Below are positions 1 through 5,320 of a stretch of 7,069 bases of DNA, in pieces. A model generated the notes under the pieces. That model searched no databases and had not been told where the DNA came from. It saw only the letters and a program-made list of their open reading frames with translations. Source of the stretch: Christensenella sp. UBA1214 (GTDB lineage: Bacteria; Bacillota; Clostridia; Christensenellales; CAG-138); assembly GCA_002309375.1 (NCBI GenBank), contig DBXK01000037.1, positions 870 through 7,938 on the forward strand, written 5' to 3'. A program made the translations under genes and the position numbers. Position 1 is the first letter of the stretch, and each line of letters opens with the position of its first letter.

Positions 1-8
1 TCTCCTTT
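1..8 (-). promoter_or_regulatory. Shine-Dalgarno sequence of a gene beyond the left edge
   Basis: Read on the minus strand, the last eight bases of the window are AAAGGAGA, a good ribosome-binding sequence. It lies about 25 nt past the fruA stop codon with no terminator hairpin in between. The likely reading is a further co-transcribed gene whose start codon lies a few bases outside the window. In Clostridia the usual candidates would be HPr or PTS enzyme I, but nothing here identifies it. Confidence 0.5.
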
Positions 9-32
9 ATATTTATAGATTTAGTCGGGCTT

Positions 33-1970
33 TTATTTATCTTCTTTGATGGGGCGCTTGAGGATGGCGAGCATGAGCATGCCGACGACGGCGCCGATCG
101 CAAGCGCGAGCAGGTAGAGCAGGGGTTTGCCGATAGTGGGCACAACGAAGATGCCGCCGTGAGGCGCCATCAGCGTGCAGTTGAACAGCCAGGAAAGGCC
201 GCCCGCGACAGCGGAACCGATCGCACAGGAGGGTATGACCTTCAGCGGGTACGCCGCCGCATAAGGGATCGCGCCTTCGGTGATGAAGGATAGACCCATT
301 ACGATGTTGACGACGCCGTTCTTTCGCTCATCGGCATTCCAGCGATTCTTGAAGAAAATGGTCGACAGCGCGATCGCAAGCGGGGGCACCATGCCGCCGA
401 TCATGACGGAAGCCATGACCTGATAGCCCTCCGTCGTTGCGGCGGCGAGCATGCCGGTACCGAAGACGTAGGCCGCCTTATTGAGCGGGCCGCCCATATC
501 GATGGACATCATTGCGCCGAGGATGCAGCCGAGAACGACGCCGAGATTATGCTCATTGAGCCAGAGCAGACCGTCGGAGAGCGCGTTGTTGATGACGCCC
601 ATGATCGGGTTGACGGCGCACATCATGACGGCGACGATACCGAGACCGGCAAGGGGGTAGATAAGCACGGGCTTGAGACCTTCGATCGCTCTGGGCAGTC
701 TGTCGCAGAGCCTTTCAAAGAGTTTCAGCAGCCAGCCTGCGAGGAAGCCGGCGAGCAGAGCGCCGAGGAAGCCGGAGGGTATGGTAGCTGCAGCGAACGG
801 ATCGGCAAAAGTCGCGCCGTTGGAGGCGAGGAAGCCGCCTACTACGCCGACGAGGAAGCCCGGCCGATCGGCTATCGACATGGCGATAAAGCCGGCAAGT
901 ATCGGCAGCATGAAGTTGAATGCATAGCCGCCCATGGCCTTGAACCACGCGGCGACGGGGGTAACGGTGCCGAAGTCTCCGTTCATCTCAACGCCGCACG
1001 CGGCATCGATCAGGAACGCGATCGCGATGAAAATACCGCCCGCAACGACAAAGGGAAGCATATGCGATACGCCGTTCATAAGGTGCTTATAGAGTCTTCT
1101 TCCGAAGCTCTCGCTGCCAACAGCCGCAGTGTTCTCCGCCTTCTTATCCGCCTTAAACACAGGCGCTTCGCCGTTCATTATCCTGTTGATGAGCTCTTCG
1201 GGCTTATGGATGCCGTCGGCGACCTTGGTGGACCAGACGGGTTTCCCGTCGAAGCGCGCGGTGTCGACGCTCTTGTCCGCCGCGATGATTATGCCGTCAC
1301 AGTTCGCGATCTCCTCGGCAGTGAGCTGGTTTTTGACGCCGCCCGAGCCATTGGTCTCGATCTTGATCGGTATGCCCAGCTTTTCTCCGGCTTTGGCGAG
1401 CGCTTCGGCTGCCATATAAGTATGAGCGATGCCGGTTGGGCAGGCGGTGACGGCAAGCACACGGTAGCCCTTCTTCTCGGGCTTTGCGGGTGCGGCCTTG
1501 ACTTCATCGGGGAACTTTTCGGTTTCCTTCGCATCGATCAGCGCGAGGAACTCCTCGGGAGAACCGGCATTCTTCAGCTTCTCGGTGAAGTCCATATCCA
1601 TCAAGAGCTGCATCATGCGGGCGAGCACTTCCATATGCACGTCGCCGTCTGTGGTCGCGGCGATCATGAACAGGAGCTTGGCCGGCAGGCCGTCCGGAGA
1701 ACCGTAATCCACACCGGCGGGGACTGTCATCGCCGACAGCGCAGGAGCTTTGACGGCCGCGCTCTTCGCGTGGGGGATCGCGATCTCCATGCCGATGGCT
1801 GTGGTACCCATATCCTCGCGCGCGAGGATACCCTCCCTGTAAGCGGCAGTGTCGATAAGATTGCCGCAGGCGTCGTGAAGAGCAATCAGCTGTTCTATGG
1901 CTTCGGCCTTATCGGCCGGAGCGGCGCCGATTCTTATGCCCTCCTTTTTGAGTAGGTCCGTGATTCGCAT
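33..1970 (-). CDS. fruA: PTS fructose transporter, fused IIA-IIB-IIC subunits
   Basis: This is the membrane permease of the phosphotransferase system for fructose: it takes phosphate from HPr and delivers fructose into the cell as fructose-1-phosphate. The 645 residues show the full IIA-IIB-IIC order. The IIA domain covers about 1-150, with the phospho-accepting His67 in an AIPHAKS motif. A charged Ala/Pro/Lys linker of about 15 residues follows. The IIB domain covers about 168-265, with phospho-Cys177 in the TACPTGIAHT motif that marks fructose IIB domains. The IIC membrane domain runs from about 290 to the end, with many hydrophobic segments and the GGPLNKAAYVFG motif. The length is normal for FruA of Bacillota. 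The ATG at 1970 is preceded by AAAGGAGG at good spacing. The gene lies 11 nt after fruK and is surely co-transcribed with it. Fructose specificity rests on this context; mannitol-type paralogues differ in order and motifs. Confidence 0.95.
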   Translation of the reverse strand: MRITDLLKKEGIRIGAAPADKAEAIEQLIALHDACGNLIDTAAYREGILAREDMGTTAIGMEIAIPHAKSAAVKAPALSAMTVPAGVDYGSPDGLPAKLLFMIAATTDGDVHMEVLARMMQLLMDMDFTEKLKNAGSPEEFLALIDAKETEKFPDEVKAAPAKPEKKGYRVLAVTACPTGIAHTYMAAEALAKAGEKLGIPIKIETNGSGGVKNQLTAEEIANCDGIIIAADKSVDTARFDGKPVWSTKVADGIHKPEELINRIMNGEAPVFKADKKAENTAAVGSESFGRRLYKHLMNGVSHMLPFVVAGGIFIAIAFLIDAACGVEMNGDFGTVTPVAAWFKAMGGYAFNFMLPILAGFIAMSIADRPGFLVGVVGGFLASNGATFADPFAAATIPSGFLGALLAGFLAGWLLKLFERLCDRLPRAIEGLKPVLIYPLAGLGIVAVMMCAVNPIMGVINNALSDGLLWLNEHNLGVVLGCILGAMMSIDMGGPLNKAAYVFGTGMLAAATTEGYQVMASVMIGGMVPPLAIALSTIFFKNRWNADERKNGVVNIVMGLSFITEGAIPYAAAYPLKVIPSCAIGSAVAGGLSWLFNCTLMAPHGGIFVVPTIGKPLLYLLALAIGAVVGMLMLAILKRPIKEDK

Positions 1971-1981
1971 ATTTGCCTCCT

Positions 1982-2893
1982 TTAATGGTTTTCAAACAGT
2001 TTCAGCAGTTCTTCGATCTTTTCCCTCGTGGCGAGGCCCGGGAGGAAAGCCGTGGCGTTGCCGCAGGCGCTGCCGAGGCGCAGCGCATAGGCATAGTCGC
2101 GTTTGAGTATGTAACCTGCGACGAAGCCGGCCACCATCGAATCGCCGGAGCCGACGGTGTTGAGCACCTTGCCCTTGACGATGCCTTCGCGGTGCACGCC
2201 GCCGTTTTCATCGAGCAGCATTGCACCGTCGCCGCCGAGCGAAACGAGCACGTTCCTCGCGCCCATCTCCTGCAGCTTGCGCGCGTAAAAAAGCGTTGTC
2301 TCCTCGTCATTTACCTCAACGCCGAAGATCTCGGAGATCTCCTGCCTGTTCGGCTTTATCAGGAACGGGCGGTATTTGAGGGAATTGACGAGCAGCTTCT
2401 TCGTGGCGTCTACGACGATGCGCACTTTCCTGTCCTTCAGCCTTTCGAGGATCCGTTCGTACACGTCGTCGGGCATGGTCTTCGGGATGCTGCCGGAGAG
2501 GATCAGCGTGTCGCCGTCCGCGATGCCATCGGTCTTGGCCATGAACGCGGCGAGCGCCTCGTCATCGATATGCGGGCCCTGGCCGTTGATCTCTGTCTCC
2601 TCGTCGGATTTGATCTTGACGTTGATACGGGATACGCCTTCCTTGAGGTGGATAAAGTCGGTGGTGATACGGGGGTGCTTCGTACCCTTTTCGATGGCCT
2701 CCCCCGTGAAGCCGGCCACGAAGCCGAGCGCGGTGTTGTCGAGCTCCAGCTCCGCGAGCACGTGGGACACGTTGATGCCCTTTCCACCGAAATAATATTC
2801 CTCTGAGGAAGTGCGGTTGGTTATGCCGCTCACGAGCTTATCGATGTGGACAACGTAGTCGATAGATGGATTGAGAGTTACCGTGTAGATCAT
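1982..2893 (-). CDS. fruK: 1-phosphofructokinase
   Basis: A cytoplasmic PfkB (ribokinase) family sugar kinase that converts fructose-1-phosphate and ATP to fructose-1,6-bisphosphate, the step after FruA. The 303 residues match the family length. Visible signatures are the N-terminal MIYTVTLNPSIDY start typical of 1-phosphofructokinases and tagatose-6-phosphate kinases, the glycine pair region YFGGKGINVS (about 34-43), and the C-terminal PfkB signature NTVGSGDSMVAGF, with the catalytic base Asp251 in GSGDS. The start at 2893 overlaps the fruR stop as ATGA (4 nt) and has GGAGG a few bases upstream, so the two genes are probably translationally coupled. Tagatose-6-phosphate kinase is the main alternative from sequence alone; the adjacent fructose PTS gene makes 1-phosphofructokinase the better name. 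Confidence 0.94.
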   Translation of the reverse strand: MIYTVTLNPSIDYVVHIDKLVSGITNRTSSEEYYFGGKGINVSHVLAELELDNTALGFVAGFTGEAIEKGTKHPRITTDFIHLKEGVSRINVKIKSDEETEINGQGPHIDDEALAAFMAKTDGIADGDTLILSGSIPKTMPDDVYERILERLKDRKVRIVVDATKKLLVNSLKYRPFLIKPNRQEISEIFGVEVNDEETTLFYARKLQEMGARNVLVSLGGDGAMLLDENGGVHREGIVKGKVLNTVGSGDSMVAGFVAGYILKRDYAYALRLGSACGNATAFLPGLATREKIEELLKLFENH

Positions 2894-3636
2894 TGATCCA
2901 CCTCCTTAATGATCGTTTTCTCACCGAATTTGCCCCTGGGCATGCGATCGGTCAGAATACAGCAGGCATCCAGCCGCGAAAATGTCACGGGGAACGCCCG
3001 GTTGAATTTGGTATGGTCCGCAAGCACGAATGAAACGAAGCTCCTCTCGATCGCGCACTGCTTGATGTTCGCCTCCTCCACGTCCGGAGTGGTGAATCCC
3101 TTTTCCTGCGAGATGCCGTTTGTGCCCATGAACGCTTTTGTGAAATTGTATTTGAGCAGGCCGTGCATGGCTTCCGCCCCGACAACCGCTTCCGTCGCCG
3201 AACGAAGCCTGCCGCCGATGAGGTACACCGTGAAGCCTGCGCGCAGCAATCTGAACGCATGCGCCACACCGTTGGTCACGTAGGTCGCCTTCATGTTGCG
3301 CAGATGTGGGATCATGCACGCCGTGGTAGTGCCCGAATCGATGAAAACGAAATCGTCGTCCCGGATCATCGACGCGGCGTAGGCAGCTATGCGGTCCTTT
3401 TCTTCGAACATCAGCGTTTCGCGCTTGGTAACGTGCTCCTCCACAAGGCCCAGCTGACGGATCGAGGTTGCGCCGCCGAAAACCTTGTTGAGCTTGCCCT
3501 CCTTCGCGAGTACGTTGAGATCGCGCCGGACCGTCGCTTCGGAAGCCCCGAGCAGCGCGCTGAGCTGCCCGACGGTCGCCGTGCCCTCCGCTCCGAGTTG
3601 TTCAAGTATGATCTGATATCGTTCCTGTGCAAGCAT
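2890..3636 (-). CDS. fruR: DeoR/GlpR-family transcriptional regulator of the fru operon
   Basis: A sugar-phosphate-responsive DNA-binding protein of 248 residues, the usual size for the DeoR family. The N-terminal winged helix-turn-helix covers about 3-58, with the family signature VGQLSALLGASEATVRRDLNVL (split around residues 22-43) and the GG of the wing at 54-55. The C-terminal DeoR sensor domain follows, with DSGTTT at 100-105, GGRLR at 141-145 and GTNG at 171-174, residues that resemble the sugar-isomerase fold and bind phosphorylated sugars. The chosen ATG at 3636 has AAGGAG (3644-3649) at ideal spacing; a longer reading to 3684 would run through the promoter and is rejected. As first gene of the operon it probably represses its own promoter, with fructose-1-phosphate or a related sugar phosphate relieving repression. 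The ligand is inferred from the neighbours. Confidence 0.9.
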   Translation of the reverse strand: MLAQERYQIILEQLGAEGTATVGQLSALLGASEATVRRDLNVLAKEGKLNKVFGGATSIRQLGLVEEHVTKRETLMFEEKDRIAAYAASMIRDDDFVFIDSGTTTACMIPHLRNMKATYVTNGVAHAFRLLRAGFTVYLIGGRLRSATEAVVGAEAMHGLLKYNFTKAFMGTNGISQEKGFTTPDVEEANIKQCAIERSFVSFVLADHTKFNRAFPVTFSRLDACCILTDRMPRGKFGEKTIIKEVDQ

Positions 3637-3655
3637 AACCTTACTCCTTGATAGT

Positions 3656-3684
3656 ATAATATACCAATCCGTGAGCAAAGTCAA
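3656..3684 (-). promoter_or_regulatory. Sigma-A type promoter of the fruRKA operon
   Basis: On the minus strand TTGACT (3679-3684) and TATTAT (3656-3661) are separated by exactly 17 bp, close to the consensus of the housekeeping sigma factor. Transcription would start near 3649, giving a very short leader of roughly 13 nt before the fruR ATG, with the AAGGAG ribosome site at or near its 5' end. A strong basal promoter fits control by a repressor. Confidence 0.75.
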
Positions 3685-3687
3685 GCA

Positions 3688-3757
3688 AAAACGATCAATT
3701 TTTATATAAATATGTGCAAATTCTTTTGCGTTTGTACTGATTTGAGTAAACGAAAAT
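3688..3757 (-). promoter_or_regulatory. Possible FruR operator region with repeated CGTTT motifs
   Basis: Upstream of the fru -35 element the core CGTTT occurs at 3689-3693 and 3748-3752 on the minus strand, in TGATCGTTTTTGC and TTTTCGTTTACTC, and at 3729-3733 on the plus strand in TTTTGCGTTTGTAC. The first copy is 5 bp from the -35. DeoR-family proteins often bind several short repeats near their own promoter, so these are candidate operators. The region is A+T-rich and short repeats can arise by chance. Confidence 0.3.
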
Positions 3758-3791
3758 GGCCTGCGCTGTTCACCGCGCGGCGTTACCCCGC

Positions 3792-3968
3792 TTATTTGTC
3801 GACGATCTTATGGATGATCCTCGCCATTTCATCCGGAGATTCCGCAAAGTCACGCTTCACCCACTCGTCAAGCAGGCCGTAGAGCCCGTGGGCATAGAAC
3901 TTCTCGCGGTAATCGGTAAGGGCATCCGATTCGCGCCTGGGAGGAAGCATGATCCGGTAAAATGAGTC
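3792..3968 (-). pseudogene. C-terminal remnant of a TetR-family regulator
   Basis: Read on the minus strand from 3968 to the stop at 3794-3792, 58 codons give a sequence like the C-terminal domain of the TetR regulators related to DhaS. It includes FYAHGLYGLLDEWVKRDF (residues about 24-41 of the fragment) and ESPDEMARIIHKIVDK at the end. In intact family members this glycine/tryptophan segment, followed by a P-E-M/L helix, closes the protein. The DNA-binding half is missing. Upstream the frame stays open only to an in-frame TGA at 3987-3989, and no start codon with a ribosome site is seen. Codon use looks like that of the surrounding genes, so the loss seems recent. Family assignment is by recalled pattern only. 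Confidence 0.62.
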
Positions 3969-4199
3969 GTGCAGCCGTTCCTCGCGTCAAAGCGTCTTGA
4001 AGCAGCCCTCAAGGAAAATAAAGTTGACTACAAATACTTCATTCTCGAGCACTCCGGCCACGGTATGCAGAACGACAGCGCCGTGTCGAAGCTCTGGATG
4101 GAAGCCGTGGAAGAATACCTGGACAAATACATGCCCGTAGGGATAATGGCTGAAAGAAGCAGAAACAGAAAACGCACCTGTGATTTCCAATGGCTGTAA
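3969..4199 (+). pseudogene. C-terminal remnant of an alpha/beta-hydrolase (esterase/lipase type)
   Basis: The plus-strand reading begins with PFLASKRLEAALKENKV and continues to HSGHGMQND and EEYLDKYMPV. This is the usual end of small esterases of the alpha/beta-hydrolase fold: the segment after the catalytic Asp, then the catalytic His (residue 31 of the fragment, codon 4059-4061), then the last helix. The nucleophile elbow (GxSxG), oxyanion loop and catalytic Asp are absent upstream, where an in-frame TGA sits at 3963-3965 and TetR-like sequence begins on the other strand. After YMPV at about 4139 the reading runs on with unrelated basic residues to TAA 4197-4199. A stop in the neighbouring frame (TAA 4144-4146) suggests that a one-base frameshift removed the original end. 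No credible ribosome site precedes it, so it is probably not a working gene. Confidence 0.65.
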
Positions 4200-4245
4200 G
4201 GATTATCCGGCCGCGTTCATCGCCATTGGCGACGCCGATCCGCCC
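4171..4245 (+). pseudogene. Possible second esterase-like scrap, out of order
   Basis: In the frame one base off the esterase remnant, about 25 codons read NAPVISNGC followed by KDYPAAFIAIGDADPP. The second part resembles the strand and loop that carry the catalytic Asp in esterases (a pattern like yPPafiaxGdaD). In a normal protein it would come directly before the PFLASKRL segment found at 3975, yet here it lies downstream of the C-terminal end. It has no start and no plausible protein after it. The match is short, so the assignment is tentative. Confidence 0.3.
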
Positions 4246-4309
4246 AGGCACGGAAAGCGTTTGAAACAATGCTTATATTTATTCGGAACACTCCTGATCT
4301 GCTGAACGG

Positions 4310-4341
4310 AAAGCTCCTTCACGTTAATGTGAAGGAGCTTT
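4310..4341. terminator. Bidirectional terminator overlapping the Crp/Fnr gene stop codon
   Basis: A 13-bp perfect stem (4310-4322 with 4329-4341) encloses a six-base loop, GTTAAT. On the plus strand it runs into TTTTGTT; on the minus strand it is followed by TTCCGTTC, a poorer U-tract. The TGA of the minus-strand regulator (4319-4321) lies inside the left arm, so the last codons of that gene form part of the hairpin. The position between the plus-strand esterase relic and the minus-strand regulator fits a shared terminator for convergent genes. Confidence 0.7.
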
Positions 4342-4972
4342 TGTTAAAGCGAAGCAGGCCTTCATCGCGCATTTTGCAGAGCTCCGCGCTCATCGCGCTG
4401 CGGTCGACGGAAAGGAAATCCGCAAGCTCCTGCCGGTTGAACGGGATCGTGAAGGAATTGCTCCCCGTCTTCTTCGACATCAGCGAAAGGTAGCTCATCA
4501 GCTTCTCGCGCGTCGTGCGCTTCTGGATATGCCCGAGCTTCGTGACGAGGCGCAGGTTCGTCTCCGACAGGGCGAAAAACAGGTTGCGGATTACTTGATT
4601 GTGGAACGGACACGCGGAGGAGCAGGTCGTCAGAACCCTTTTTGCGTCGAAGAAAATGACGGTCGAACCCGCCGCCGCGACGACGTCGTTCATGATCGCC
4701 TCGCCCGCGAGATACGCCTGGGCGAACAGCTCGCCCACTCCGACCGAGGTGATGATGCTGCGGTTGCCCCAGTAATCGTCCGCCTGCACGAGCAGCGCGC
4801 CGCGGACGAGCACGGAAACGCTCTCCACCCTGTCACCTTGGCGGAACACGAATTCGCCCTCTTTATAATGCTTTTCCCTCGCATCAAGGCAGGCGAGCAT
4901 ACCGACGATTTCGTCCTCGCCGACGTTCGCGAAAAGCTTCGATTTTTTTAAAATATCCACGTACTCTTTCAT
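4319..4972 (-). CDS. Crp/Fnr-family transcriptional regulator
   Basis: A 217-residue DNA-binding regulator of the Crp/Fnr superfamily. The N-terminal cyclic-nucleotide-type beta-barrel covers about 14-110, with YKEGEFVFRQGDRVESVSVLVRG-like barrel sequence (about 36-58, read in parts) and GELFAQAYLAGE at 80-91. A connecting dimerisation helix covers about 124-150, and the C-terminal winged HTH has RQELADFLSVDRSAMSAEL at about 180-198. The SVDRSAMS recognition helix is the form common in Clostridia. The arginine usual for cAMP binding is not evident, so cAMP is an unlikely ligand. Cysteines 117 and 121 in TCSSACPFH recur in this subfamily as I recall it and could bind metal, an iron-sulfur cluster or heme. 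The ATG at 4972 was chosen because family members begin with a K/EYVDILKKS-like start; its ribosome site is weak (GCGAGC). A longer TTG reading to 5032 would overlap the promoter region. It is divergent from, and probably activates, the 5059-6028 operon. Confidence 0.88.
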   Translation of the reverse strand: MKEYVDILKKSKLFANVGEDEIVGMLACLDAREKHYKEGEFVFRQGDRVESVSVLVRGALLVQADDYWGNRSIITSVGVGELFAQAYLAGEAIMNDVVAAAGSTVIFFDAKRVLTTCSSACPFHNQVIRNLFFALSETNLRLVTKLGHIQKRTTREKLMSYLSLMSKKTGSNSFTIPFNRQELADFLSVDRSAMSAELCKMRDEGLLRFNKSSFTLT

Positions 4973-4987
4973 AAAAAGCTCGCTTTC

Positions 4988-5001
4988 GTTGTAAATACAA
5001 C
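4988..5001. promoter_or_regulatory. Palindromic operator for the Crp/Fnr-type regulator
   Basis: GTTGTA-AA-TACAAC is a perfect inverted repeat of 6-bp arms around a 2-bp centre. Its TTG...CAA ends and dyad form suit Crp/Fnr superfamily proteins, and the 6-2-6 layout is that of the Listeria PrfA box, although the bases differ. It ends 22 bp before TATAAT at 5024, placing its centre near -41.5 if transcription begins at about 5036. It also lies 16 bp upstream of the regulator's own ATG, so it may serve in autoregulation. Confidence 0.6.
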
Positions 5002-5023
5002 AGACTTTCTTCCCGGATGATAC

Positions 5024-5029
5024 TATAAT
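5024..5029 (+). promoter_or_regulatory. -10 box of the TIGR04076/4Fe-4S operon promoter
   Basis: TATAAT is a perfect -10 hexamer. The sequence 16-18 bp upstream (CAGACT and its neighbours) is a poor -35. A promoter of this form normally needs an activator, here probably the protein bound at 4988-5001. The leader to the ATG at 5059 would be about 23 nt. Confidence 0.65.
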
Positions 5030-5058
5030 CAAACCGAAAAAGCAAGAGGAGGCCGATC

Positions 5059-5319
5059 ATGAAACCGAAAATCAAGATAACCCTCGTCGAAAGACGCGGC
5101 GAATGCCCCTGCCACAGGGGACACCGGGTCGGAGACAGTTTCGATTTCGACACCGAGCGCGGCAGGCTCTGCCCGATGGCGGCGCACGTTGCGTTCCCGT
5201 ACGTGGACATACTCCGCTACGGCGGCGAACCCCCGAAGGCGAAGAACGGCGAAGTGCTGTTCTGCTGCCCCGACAGCGACGTTATGAACGTATTCAAGAT
5301 CGAGAAGGAGGATGAATGA
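5059..5319 (+). CDS. Small Cys-rich protein of TIGR04076 type
   Basis: An 86-residue cytoplasmic protein of unknown biochemical role, resembling the conserved hypothetical family TIGR04076. The pattern is a short beta start (KIKITLVERRGECPCHRGH), an acidic FDF turn, a central LCPMAAH, and an end of the form LFCCPDSDVMNVFKIEK. Cysteines are at 16, 18, 38, 69 and 70, with His at 19, 22 and 43, which would suit metal or cluster binding; no structure or activity is implied by the sequence itself. It is near the short end for the family. The ATG at 5059 has GAGGAGG six bases upstream. Its TGA is one base before the start of the 4Fe-4S gene, so the two are translated together. It is the first gene behind the predicted Crp/Fnr-activated promoter, which points to a redox or nitrosative response, by inference only. 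Confidence 0.78.
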   Translation: MKPKIKITLVERRGECPCHRGHRVGDSFDFDTERGRLCPMAAHVAFPYVDILRYGGEPPKAKNGEVLFCCPDSDVMNVFKIEKEDE

Positions 5320-5320
5320 T

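Noticed and set aside
549..1955. A 468-codon open frame on the plus strand, antisense to fruA
   Set aside because: It mirrors the fruA codons, has a low-complexity composition rich in Asp, Gly, His, Arg and Glu, no ribosome site, and no recognisable domain. Long antisense frames are expected opposite GC-rich genes.
1973..2806. A 277-codon open frame on the plus strand, antisense to fruK
   Set aside because: A codon-bias shadow of fruK without a ribosome site or family resemblance.
3637..3684. Longer fruR start adding 16 residues
   Set aside because: It would read through the -10 element and predicted transcription start, while the ATG at 3636 has an ideal ribosome site.
3756..3965. A 69-codon plus-strand frame in the relic region
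   Set aside because: It is antisense to the TetR-like reading, which matches a known C-terminal domain; the plus-strand translation resembles nothing.
4187..4229. Inverted repeat CCAATGGC / GCCATTGG with a 27-base loop
   Set aside because: The loop is long, there is no T-run, and the right arm falls in the esterase-like codons; probably chance.
4973..5032. N-terminal extension of the Crp/Fnr regulator from a TTG at 5032
   Set aside because: The 20 extra residues are not typical of the family, and the extension would run over the palindrome and the divergent -10 box.
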